Below are positions 36,290-45,917 of a stretch of 64,000 nt of DNA, piece by piece; position 1 is the first letter of the stretch, and the number at the start of each line of letters is the position of its first letter. The translations under genes were made by a program, and so were the position numbers. The notes beneath the pieces were generated by a model. It was given only the letters and a program-made list of their open reading frames with translations. It searched no databases and was not told where the DNA came from. The stretch is from Phylloscopus collybita (Eukaryota > Chordata > Aves > Passeriformes > Phylloscopidae): the NCBI GenBank assembly GCA_027886175.1, contig JAJNNQ010000006.1, positions 14,599,001 to 14,663,000 of the forward strand. The letters are read 5' to 3'.

Positions 36290-38250
36290 GCAATGATGTG
36301 ATCAAGGTCAGAAATGGATAAATGGATATCTATTTTCAGCAATATAGCATTTACCCACATCTCAACAGCTGCAGAGAAACATCACACAGAAGACTTTATT
36401 CACTCCTTGATTACTAAATGATTCTCAGCATGAATGAATAGTTATCTAGTTAGGTCTTGCATCTTTTCCTCTTAAACATTTTCTCTCTGCTTGTAGTACA
36501 TGCATTGGCTTTCAGTCTGTGATTTAAAGTAGATCCAAGATTCTTTTCAGACAAGATTTTAAACTTTACCAATTCACTCAACTGTCTCTGTTTTCCTGCC
36601 TTTTTCAGGAATTTTCTTATTAAACTGTTAAAAATTTAGGAAATCGTTAAAAATGTATTTGCTTTTATTTTTCTTTGTAGTGTAATTTTACCGTAATCTG
36701 ATCATCATCACTTAATTCAGGATATTTTTTCCTTTTCCAGTTGTATATGGGTTTTTACTATATCCTGCTCATGAAGATATCATTGTTTCTCATGGGTTGT
36801 CATGTAAAAAATATTTGCATCACACAATTTTTGTTGGGATATGCTCTTCAATCAATATGTATGGTATAGCAACATTGTATTAACCTTGATTCTATATATA
36901 TTTCTGATTATTAGTAAGAACTTACTTTATTCAAATATGATCCCAGGTTTTCAGAATAAATTAAGAAATCTCTTTCTAGACCTTCTTAGCACTTTCTGAA
37001 TTATTTCTACTCTACGTTGTCAAGACTTCCTCTTCCCTCCATCTTTGTATTATTAAGAGAAAAAATAAAAACTGTTCATTTCCCTAGTAAATCAAGGTGT
37101 TTGACTAGATAACCTCTCTGAGAATTTATTCACATGTTCCTTACTTTATCCCCTCAGCGTAATTTTTATTGTTTCTATAGCGGGGTTTTTTTTGTTGTTG
37201 TTGGGGGTTTTTTTGTTTTGATTTGGTTTTGGTGTTTTTGTTTTTTAATCTACCTTTGAAAAAGCTACCTCCCAATATAGAAAACACATAACAAGTACAT
37301 AACACTCACTAGTCCTGCAGGTCCTGCTGCACTTCCTACTCACTACTTTCTTATAATGGAGAAACCCTTGGAAACCTTGTTCTTCCAGTAACCAATCTGC
37401 ACTGATTTCTTCTGTGAAGATTTAAAAAGAATTAATCTAGAATCCAGGTCATATTCCATTTGTGATCTTGCATTTTAAGAATTCTTGACCAGTCACTTTC
37501 CAGAAATTTACTTGTGTAAGATATGAATTATTTGTTTCCAGCTCTTACAGATATGTTGTTTACTTTACAAGAAGGGCATAAAAAAAATCTAAACCCCAAA
37601 ACAATAGTATTTTCATTCCTTCCTCTTCCTGCCTTCTCTTTTCAATTTCAGAATTATCCTCTCTGCCCTAATTAAAATCAAGAAATGATGCTCCAAAAAT
37701 TTTAGTAAGCTACGAATTTAAGCTCTGCAGCAGAACATAACCCTGCAGTAGCCTCTCAAAGTCCTATTTTTAGTCAAAATGAGTTTTTTTGTCATAAAAA
37801 TATGAAAAAGAAGAGGAAATAAAACTTAGACTCTGTAGCTCATTTAACAAGTTACATAGCAGAACTGCTGTGACATAGACATTATCTGGTGATTTGTCTA
37901 ATGACTTGAAAATCCCACTAAAAGAGAGCTCATATCAAAGGTGACGAAAGAAAATGTTCAAAATGTCAGCTTTAAAGTGACCCTTGTTGTTTGTGTCTTT
38001 CTTAATCAGAGGATTAGTATGTTAGCATGCTGGAAATAGACAATTTTTTTCAGTGAATAAACTGTCTGCAAACTCATTTATGGAACCCTTTAGCAAATTT
38101 CAAAACATGTGATTTATATTTAAAGAGACATGACTTAAAAATTACCATTTGGTTCCATTTCTTCTGTTGTTTTTTTAGTTCTACAAATGATATCTGGGAT
38201 GGTTTTTTATATCCTGATCTTACAAGTGAAATTATTTGGTTATTTTGCAG

Positions 38251-38331
38251 CATTTCTGTGCAGCGAAGAATTGTCTGCAGCTGTTCCTGTGGGCAGAGAG
38301 CATGAGTAGATGGTCTCCACTCAACCTTGCT
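38251..38331 (+). other. Weak candidate exon, 81 nt, one frame fully open
   Basis: The acceptor-like 'ttggttattttgcag' precedes the segment and an excellent donor 'CTTGCT|GTGAGTAC' follows. Its 81 bases (27 codons) are fully open in one frame, giving HFCAAKNCLQLFLWAESM and then SRWSPLNLA; the other two frames carry stops. Length divisible by three, an open frame and a strong donor make it the best coding-exon candidate by signal. The peptide is not recognised, and no partner exons could be found nearby. Confidence 0.18.
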
Positions 38332-39955
38332 GTGAGTACTTAGTTACCCCGTTAGGGATGGGTAGGTCAGAACAGTCAAGTGCACTGTGAACCACACTGA
38401 TCAGTAGTATAACTGCATATAGAAACTGTACAGAAAGCCTTGCTTTCCTGTATACTATCAACACTTAGGAAAAGTTGCTGAGGTTTTTTGTCATCCTTTC
38501 TTTCCTTCCAGTAGATTCCCTGGGTTATTTTACTGTGTCACATAAGAACGCAACAGTCTGGCCTTAGGTGAGTCCTATTTATGCCTGAAAGGATTTTATA
38601 TGCACACCCATGCATCTGCATGTCTGATACATGCTCACATAAAGACTTATGATAAAATTATTGCTATGATTAAATTTATAGAAAAACTACTTCTAGGCTA
38701 CAAAATTATTTCTTTTAATATCTCCTGTTTCTGTGCATGTGGCATCAACATAGAAATAATAGAAGAAAAAAAAGCCTTAAGGAATGGGAGGACAGAGTTG
38801 ATACATTAATATATGTACATAAGCTGATGGAGAAGCATAAAATTGAAGATATCAGAAATTATTTTAGAAATTTTTAAAATTTAAATTGATATCTTCCTAT
38901 CTTAGTAGTTCTTACTTTGAATGGACTGTCTATAAATGCATTATCTAATATTAAAAAAAAAAAAAGTAAAAAACAACAGCCAAATAAATTTTAATGCATT
39001 GATACATCCTTGCAAACAGTCCAGAATCATTGAAATCTACATCTATCCACAAAGATTAGAGTGAAAACACTTTATTAAACCATGGTTAAGGTTATGTTAT
39101 TCAAAAGTTAGAATTATTCTTTGCATGAAAACCTTCAATGATCCTTTATACTCATATTGCTAAGAACCACTGAAAATGGTCTTTTTTTGCAAATAACTTA
39201 CAGTTATCCATATCAGAATCAGCAAGATTAAGCTAAATCATCTTTTGATATCTAATGTGTTATACTTCCAAAGTAATTCACTGGCAGAGACAAATAGTTA
39301 AAGCCCAGGAAATTCACATGCATTCCCAGGGGCAGCAAATCTTCAGGGCAGTGAGCATGGGAAATAAGGAATTCTTATTTGTGTTTCTTCCAATTTCTTG
39401 CCATGTTTCCTCATCCTAGCCAGAATTGCACTGCTAAAGATTCCAGAGTGGCCAGTGAAAGGATGAATGGAATTTAGTTCTCTTTTGTGAGCTCTGTGAG
39501 GAAAGAGAAAGGACACAGTAAAGCTTTTATTGACCCAACTCCAAATCCAGTGTGTCTAACTAGGAAATTGTTCATTCAGATGGAAGCCAAAAAAGTGTCT
39601 ATGCCTCAATGTGGCTGAGACAGCAAAATCAATTCAGAAAACAATAGATCTGTTTAGTAAGGATTCAAAGGAAGAAAGTGTACCTAAATCCATAAATAAT
39701 ATACACAATAAGGCATTCATATGGCATAATATTTTATTAAAGTGTCAAGAAATTAAAAAAAAAAAAATCTAATGGCTTCTACAAATACTTGCTTTTCACA
39801 GGCCAGACAGAGATTTTTAAAATTAAAAACACTACCTTAAAGGGCTGAAGGACTTATGAACTTGTTCACTGCTTTCCATGCAGAAATGATTTTGCAGCAA
39901 TTTCTGCCTTGCTTACATTGTAAAGAACACTTATAAAGCCACAAAATCTCAAACC

Positions 39956-40165
39956 ATGAAACTCTTTCATATTATCCTTTTAATCATGACCCTGGGATTT
40001 TGCTGCCTACAGCCTTACAGCTCAAGAGCAAAGCACAAGAGTGATGATGAGCTCTATAATATTTGGCTCCATAACTGGTCTTTTAAAATCAAGGCTGTAC
40101 CTGAATATGCTTCCAATCCAAATTTTTCTCACAAAACACCAGTATTCTTAAACATGGAGGCTTAA
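39956..40165 (+). CDS. Uncertain 69-codon frame with signal-peptide-like N-terminus
   Basis: The predicted product starts MKLFHIILLIMTLGFCCL. That is a basic residue followed by a long hydrophobic stretch, with a plausible signal-peptidase site near residues 21-25 (PYSSRA). The mature part would be about 45 residues, polar, and with no cysteines, so it is not a defensin or chemokine. The start codon has A at -3 (aaaccATGa). An AATAAA lies at 40220-40225, 55 bases after the stop. A TATA-like 'ttataaag' at 39931-39938 is only about 25 bases before the ATG, too close for a normal leader. There is no recognised homologue. Chance hydrophobic frames are common in AT-rich DNA, so this is a candidate only. 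Confidence 0.12.
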   Translation: MKLFHIILLIMTLGFCCLQPYSSRAKHKSDDELYNIWLHNWSFKIKAVPEYASNPNFSHKTPVFLNMEA

Positions 40166-40500
40166 AGTGTTCCATGTACATTTCATTTAGTCAACAATTT
40201 GTCTATCTTTTTCCTGAGTAATAAAGCAAACTCAGGGTGAAAATATACCTTCTTTAAGTATCTGAGTTAAGGGCATGGGACCCAAGTACTAAAGAAATAT
40301 AAAGTCTCCCATTCCTCATGCTTGGTATGACCTGGTTGTTGATAATTGCAATGCAACTATTTTCACATTTTTCAATAATAATTTGTGCAGCAGATAGCAC
40401 ACTTAGCCTTCATGTAGGATATAATTGCAGAATACTTTATCAGTAAAGTGTAAGACATGATGCATGTGTTTACAGAGAAGAACGAAATAGCCCTTGTCAA

Positions 40501-40672
40501 TTAAAAAAAACCAAACAAACAAAAAACCCCAAAACAACAAAAAAACCCAACAACAAAACAAAAAACAACAACAACAAAAAAAGGAAAAAAACCCACAAAA
40601 AACACAAAAACCAAACACAAACAAACAAAACAAAAACAAAAACAAAACCAAACAAAAAAACCCAACCCACAA
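40501..40672 (+). repeat. A/C-rich low-complexity tract (about 170 bp)
   Basis: The tract is made of irregular CAAA, CAAAA and CCCAAAA units with almost no G or T. The Lys/Gln/Asn-rich frame on the plus strand and the Phe/Val/Cys-rich frames on the minus strand at 40403-40880 are artefacts of it. Confidence 0.9.
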
Positions 40673-41520
40673 CGGGAAAGGGTGGACGATGACCTTTGGT
40701 CATTTTTTTCCCTTACAGCAAGGTCAATGTCCTTATCTTCTCATATGCCTTCTTATCTGTGCTCCTGCACTCCTCCCCATCTGTGGCAGAGATGATCTTT
40801 GGAATTTCCACATCTTCCCACACAGTTGTTTGTTCCCAGAACTCCACCTTTTCCTCCACTCTTTCTTTCCAAATTTTTAATCATAAATTACCACCAATTT
40901 CTCTGATGCTGCTTTGTGGAGGTGGTAGACTTTTTGATTCATATTGGACTGAACACTAAGCTATTTTGAAAGCAAGAAGAGGAGACTATTGAAAACAGGA
41001 AAACTTCATGAAACAGATGGCAGTAGTTCTAACAATCTATTCAAAATACCTAATGTGATAGACTTGCAGCAACCTGATGTAAATTATCTTCCTTTGGGTG
41101 GGATGGAATAAAATAAATTGAATTGACTATCACGGTATACAACGTGAACACTATGTTCTAAGTGGAGGGTGCACTTTTGTATCTGATTCACAGAAACAAG
41201 AGTCAGTTCAACCTTTCATAGATTCCCTAACTGTTGTTATCAAGCTTATCAGACAGCAATCTGATTTCTTTCAATCATGATAAAAAAGAGCAATGATCTA
41301 GTTTGTAAATTGAGGGTCACACCAGCAAGCTTCCTAATGGAAGATGGAGAAGAGAGAATAAACATAGTGGACATCTGCATATCACACAAATTCTCTGTGA
41401 AAAGCCTGCATAATTGAATGGGATTATGATGGATGTATTTATTCATTTATTTGTTAGGAAAAGGACAACAAACATAGTCAACTCAATCATCATACTCATT
41501 CGGTGTTGCCCAATACAGAT
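40673..41520. other. Unique sequence, no gene seen
   Basis: Ordinary AT-rich DNA between two A/C-rich tracts. Open frames are at most 87 codons and unrecognised. Confidence 0.5.
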
Positions 41521-41556
41521 TTAAAAAAAAAACCCAAAAAACAAAATCAAACAAAC
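41521..41556 (+). repeat. A/C-rich tract, left half
   Basis: A/C-rich low-complexity sequence ends in 'caaac' directly at the LTR boundary. Similar sequence resumes on the other side of the LTR, so the element appears to have inserted into one A/C-rich tract. Confidence 0.75.
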
Positions 41557-42340
41557 TGTCTTGGTTTGGAAAGACAGGTATCTGACAGGTATCTGACAGG
41601 GAAAGCTGGATTTTCCCTTAGAATGGGGAATGTAAACCCCTCACCCCAGCTGAATTATAATTTTGCAATTAAGGGCTTTCAGGCAAAGATTTGGGAATAG
41701 GAATAACAGTTCTTTAATAGGAATACTAACAATACAAATGTAGTAGAAAAGCAAAACCACCCAACCAAACCAGCAAACAAACAACAATTTTGGAAAACCC
41801 TGACAGAGTCAGAGCTACAACCTGACACCCTGTTATTCAGGGTGTTGGAAGCAGTCCAAAAGTGAGTCCTCCTGGAGTGGCAGATGTGGTTCTGGTGGAG
41901 TAGAGATGATCCTGTAGAGAAGGGTCCAGTGGTGGTGAAAAGGGGTGCAGTGGCGATGAGAAGGAATTCAGTCTTCCTCCAGAAATCGAGTGAAGCTAGA
42001 TGCCTTGTGTTCCTACGTCTCAGTTTTATCCAGGTAGGAATGGTTGGCTCCTCCCACTGGGTGGAGCATCTTACAATGGAATGTGGATGTATTACTTTGG
42101 TAATGTGTGCTTTTAGGGGTGTCTTAATGGTCCATTAACAGAAAATATTCCCCTGGAGGGAGGACAGGCGGCAAAAGAGATAAGGAACACTGCCCCACTT
42201 GGTTTTAACAGTTGGCCCATTATCAAAAGGCACCTGCACCCCCCTCCTCCCAGAGTCACAGGAGATAAAGAAGAACATCTTCCCAACTGCTTTCAGCAAG
42301 TGAAATAGAATACACATTTTTGGTTCCATAACCCAAGACG
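41557..42340 (-). mobile_element. Solo LTR of an endogenous retrovirus, passerine type
   Basis: The termini are inverted (TGTCTTGG at 41557; CCAAGACG at 42333-42340, one change from CCAAGACA). A 5-bp direct repeat, CAAAC, flanks it at 41552-41556 and 42341-42345. On the minus strand I see a TATA-like 'ggataaaactgag' (plus-strand 42021-42033) and a poly(A)-type 'attaaag' (plus-strand 'ctttaat' at 41713-41719), in the correct order for minus-sense transcription. The sequence matches my memory of an LTR abundant in songbirds. The 5-bp duplication is compatible with ERVL-like (class III) integration, but class is not proven. No internal viral genes are present. An 11-bp 'tatctgacagg' unit is duplicated near one end. 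Open frames inside are spurious. Confidence 0.85.
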
Positions 42341-42412
42341 CAAACAACAACCAAACAACAAAACAACCAAAAAAACCCCAACCCCCAATAAACAAACAAA
42401 CAAACAACGTAA
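42341..42412 (+). repeat. A/C-rich tract, right half
   Basis: The CAAAC copy of the target duplication is followed by A/C-rich low-complexity sequence with four CAAA units at the end. It is the continuation of the tract left of the LTR. Confidence 0.8.
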
Positions 42413-43014
42413 TAAAATCAGACTGGAGAAGCATAAACAAAGGGATTACTCTGCTTCTCTGAAACTTATTTGAAAGTAGGCTTCTGCATATACTATCTTT
42501 TAATTTACTGATGCAAAAAAATATTTTTTAAAAAAGTATCTCTTAACCTCATCTTGAGATAAGCTGGATCTTGGTCATTAATTTCAGTTTTCCTGAATTT
42601 TTCCTGTTGAAACTGTTTCATACAACAAAATTTTATTTGTACTGTTGTCCAGTATTTTCAGTTCCCCCTTCTTGAAACTCTTTGATGCATTTAGTTCTAT
42701 TAATTTCTGTGTTGCTTTAAATTTTGGTGCCATTTTTATTATAGTACAAAATAATATATAATGTGCAAAGCTACATTTCTCCTACTTGATCCATGAAGAC
42801 CCCTAGGAGAGAGATTTATTGCAAAAATTTCACTAAGCATATATAGGCTGAGTGTTGTGAGACAGGAGAGGACCACACACCTCAAAGACCTAAGTCACTG
42901 TTATCAAACACTACAGAATTTCATCACATTTATTATAATTGATTTAAAATAAGAATAAAGCTAGTTGCTTTCAAATCACTGCAGATAGATTACTCTTCTG
43001 GAACCCTATTGTTC
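42413..43014. other. AT-rich spacer, no gene seen
   Basis: About 600 bases of AT-rich sequence between the LTR-bearing tract and the CR1 element. No recognisable feature. Confidence 0.5.
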
Positions 43015-44860
43015 TGAGGCAATTCAGGAACAGTACAAGGATGTCATTAGGTCACGCAGAAAGAAAATTAGTAAGGCAAAAGCTTGGCTAGAACTCCATC
43101 TGGTCACTGCTGTGAAAGATAATAAAAGTGGTTTTATTAACACCTTAACAAAAAAAAAGGAGGCATAAGGAAAATCTCCATCTTTATTGGATGCAGAGGG
43201 TACATTGTAACCAAGGAAGACTGAAGAGGCTGGGGTACATGGTGCCTTCTTTGCCTCAGTCTTCAACAGAAAGATTGGTGATACTCAGAGCTGCCAGGCC
43301 TCTGAGCTAGTAGGCAGGGGCAGGAAGGAGAATAGATTCCCGTCAATTCAGGAGGAAGTAGTTTGTGACCTGCTGTGACACTGAGGTACTCACAAGTCTA
43401 TGGGACCAGATGGGATTCACCCAAGGGTACTGAGGGAGCTGGCAGAGCTCACCAAGCCACTCTCCATCACTTATCATCAGTTCTAATTAACTGAGGAGCT
43501 CTCAGATGACCACAGACTGGCCAATGTGATGCCCATCCACCAGAATGACTGGAAGAACAATCTGAACTTGAGGAACTCAAGGTCTGTCAGTCTTACCTCA
43601 GTACTGTGGAAGGTCATAGAGCAGAGCATTTTGAGTACCATCATGCAATACATACAGCCCAACCAGGTGATCAGGCCCAGCCAGCATGGCTTTGGGAAAG
43701 GCAGATCCTACCTGACCAACCTGGTCTCTTTTTATGACCAGATAACCACCTAGTGGATGAGGGAAAGGCTGTGGATGTTGTCTATCTAGACTTCAGCAAA
43801 GCCTTTGGTACTGTCTCCCACAGAACACTCCTGGAAAATCTGGCAGCCCATGGCTTGGACAGGGGAACTCTTTGCTGGGTTAGGAGCTGGCTGCATGGCT
43901 GGGCCCAGAGTGTGGTGGTGAATGGTGCTGCATCCAGCTGGCAGCCAGTCACCAGTGGGGTTCTCTAAGGAACTGTATTAGGGCCAGTTCTGTTTAGTAT
44001 CTTTGTTGGGGTCTGGAGAAGGAAATTGAGTGCACCCTCAGTAAGTTTTCAGACAACATCAAGTTGTGTGGCAGTGTTGATCCGCGAGAGGATATGAAGG
44101 CTCTGTAGAGGAATCTGGACAAGCTGGATGCATGGGTCAAGGATAAGGTATGAAGTTCAGTAAGGTGGAATGCCAGGTCCTACACTGAGGTCAAAACAGC
44201 CAGGCTTAGGTCACTGCTACAGGCTTAGGGAAGAGTGTCTGGAAAAAGGCCTGTCAGGAAAGGACCTGGGGGCAGTTGACAGTGGCTGAATATGAGCTAG
44301 TGTGTGCTCAGGTGGTCAAGAAGGCCAACAGCATCCTGGCCTGTATCAGCAATAGTGTGGCCAGCAGAAGCAGGGAAGTGATTGCTCCTCTGTATTTTCT
44401 CCAGTTCCTGGTCCCTCAATTCAGGAAAGCTGCTGGAGTGAATCCAGGGAAGGGAAACAAAGCTGGTGAAGGGTCTGGAGCACAAGTCCCATGAGGAGAG
44501 GCTGAGAGAGCTATGGATGTTCAGCCTGGAGAAAAGGATGCTCGGGAGGGGGAACTTATCACTCCCTACAACTACCTGAACGGAGTGTGTCACAAGAAGC
44601 TCAGGCAGCTAGTGACAGGACAATAGGAAATGGCCTCAAGCTGTGCCAGGGAAAGTTCAGGCTGAACATCATGAAGAATTTCTTCACTGGAAGGGTCATT
44701 AAGCTTTGAAAAATGCTGCCCGGGAAAGCGGTGGAGTCACCTTCTCTGGAAGTGTTCAAGAAATGACAGGATGTGGCACTTAGTGTTATAGTTTAGTTGG
44801 CATGGTTGGCATGATCTTGGAGATCTTTTCCAACCTTTATGAGTCTATGATTCTATGATA
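43015..44860 (+). mobile_element. CR1 LINE, about 1.85 kb, 5'-truncated
   Basis: This is the longest CR1 copy here. It runs from the region before the reverse transcriptase core, through the reverse transcriptase, to the complete 3' terminus. Key landmarks are 'atgggaccagatgggattca' near 43400, the reverse transcriptase core at 43526-44060, 'gcatcctggcctgtatcag' near 44331, 'atttcttcactggaagggtc' near 44678 and a terminal 'tctatgattctatgata' at 44844-44860. The orientation is plus. The 5' part of the second frame (endonuclease) is absent, the usual result of incomplete reverse transcription. Small indels and stops show the copy is old and inactive. No clear target duplication was identified. 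Confidence 0.95.
43526..44120 (+). pseudogene. CR1 reverse transcriptase remnant
   Basis: The parent protein is the CR1 second-frame polyprotein, which copies its own RNA by target-primed reverse transcription. Two open stretches lie in different frames. The first (43526-43753) contains IRPSQHGFGKGRSYLTNL. The second (43753-43968) contains VDVVYLDFSKAFGTVSH, motif A with the first catalytic Asp kept but the family's second conserved Asp (in AFD) changed to Gly. A one-base loss near 43750 joins the frames. A TAA at 43966-43968 replaces the usual Gln in the SGVPQG-type block. A further frame change follows, and the catalytic FADD motif (motif C) reads FSDN at 44046-44057. The enzyme is therefore dead by several independent lesions. 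Confidence 0.9.
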
Positions 44861-45715
44861 GAAATCTTAGTTCTGAGAATGTATTAATCCTGGATGATTC
44901 ATACACATATTTTTTTCTATTTCCAGCATTATCCTTTATTTTAAATAACCTTCCTTTCTCACGGATATTTATTCACCAGTGGATTTATATCTCTACCCAA
45001 CTTTTGTTCTGCTAGACCAAAGAATCTGTATTGTTTTTATCTAGTCTTGGACAAAAGGCTTCCCTAATCATGCCATCTGTCCTTCTTTGAACCTCCTCTG
45101 ATTTGAAATCATCTTTTAGGCAGGTGAATGAAACTTTACACAGCAGTAAAGCCTTCCAGGGTCTTGACATCCATGCTTCTCTGTCTTTACAGGAAATTGT
45201 TTATTAATACAGCCCACAACCATGTCTACTTCATCTGCAGCAAATGCACAACAGTAACACACATACACAAGCTGCAGTTACCTGCTGATCAGAAAGCTGA
45301 TTTCTGCTGAGTTTACATATCAGCAATAATTGTCTCAGTGGATCACTCTACTCATTTTTGTAATGCATCTGTCCCTGGGAGGAAAACTATTTTAAAGAGA
45401 ACAATAGCCTTATACAATTCTTTTGAATAAGAAACAACATTATCCAGTGAAACTTTGAGTGTTTAGCAGGAAGCACACAGCAATAAGAGCCAAACAAGTT
45501 TTTTGTAGTTTCATTGCAATGACTTAAATCAAACCTAGCCATGAAGCTGAAATTCTGAAACCCAACTTAAAACAATCCAACTCAAATGCATTGTATTTAT
45601 CCAGATACACAAGGCAGGCCTGCAGTTTTAACATAACTAAAAATGAAGATAAAGAGTATCTACAGCACTGTCTAAGATACCAGGAAATACAACAGGATAA
45701 AAACTATGTCAAAGA
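44861..45715. other. AT-rich unique sequence, no gene seen
   Basis: This spacer separates the CR1 3' end from the GGAAG array. Only chance open frames occur, the largest being 60 codons at 45128-45310. Confidence 0.5.
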
Positions 45716-45917
45716 GGAAGGGAAGGGAAGGGAAGGGAAGGGAAGGGAAGGGAAGGGAAGGGAAGGGAAGGGAAGGGAAGGGAAGGGAAGGGAAGGGAAG
45801 GGAAGGGAAGGGAAGGGAAGGGAAGGGAAGGGAAGGGAAGGGAAGGGAAGGGAAGGGAAGGGAAGGGAAGGGAAGGGAAGGGAAGGGAAGGGAAGGGAAG
45901 GGAAGGGAAGGGAAGGG
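45716..45917 (+). repeat. (GGAAG)40 pure pentanucleotide microsatellite
   Basis: Forty perfect head-to-tail copies of GGAAG plus two bases (202 bp) contain no interruption. The plus strand is 100% purine. Because five is not a multiple of three and the unit encodes no stop, all six frames stay open. This creates false frames of 74 to 178 codons (Gly-Arg-Glu-Gly-Lys repeats on plus, Phe-Pro-Ser-Leu-Pro on minus). The purity implies recent expansion and high mutability. Purine-only mirror-like DNA can form triplexes. Confidence 0.98.

Larger units (their letters stand above)
35423..40500. other. AT-rich unique sequence, mostly without a gene
   Basis: The stretch contains a T24 run at 36266-36289, a G/T-rich patch at about 37180-37245, an A12 run near 38952, one weak candidate exon (38251-38331) and one 69-codon frame with a signal-peptide-like start (39956-40165). 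Everything else looks like unique non-coding DNA. Confidence 0.5.

Noticed and set aside
42135..42440. 101-codon minus-strand open frame
   Set aside because: Spans LTR sequence and the A/C-rich tract; hydrophobic, low-complexity product.
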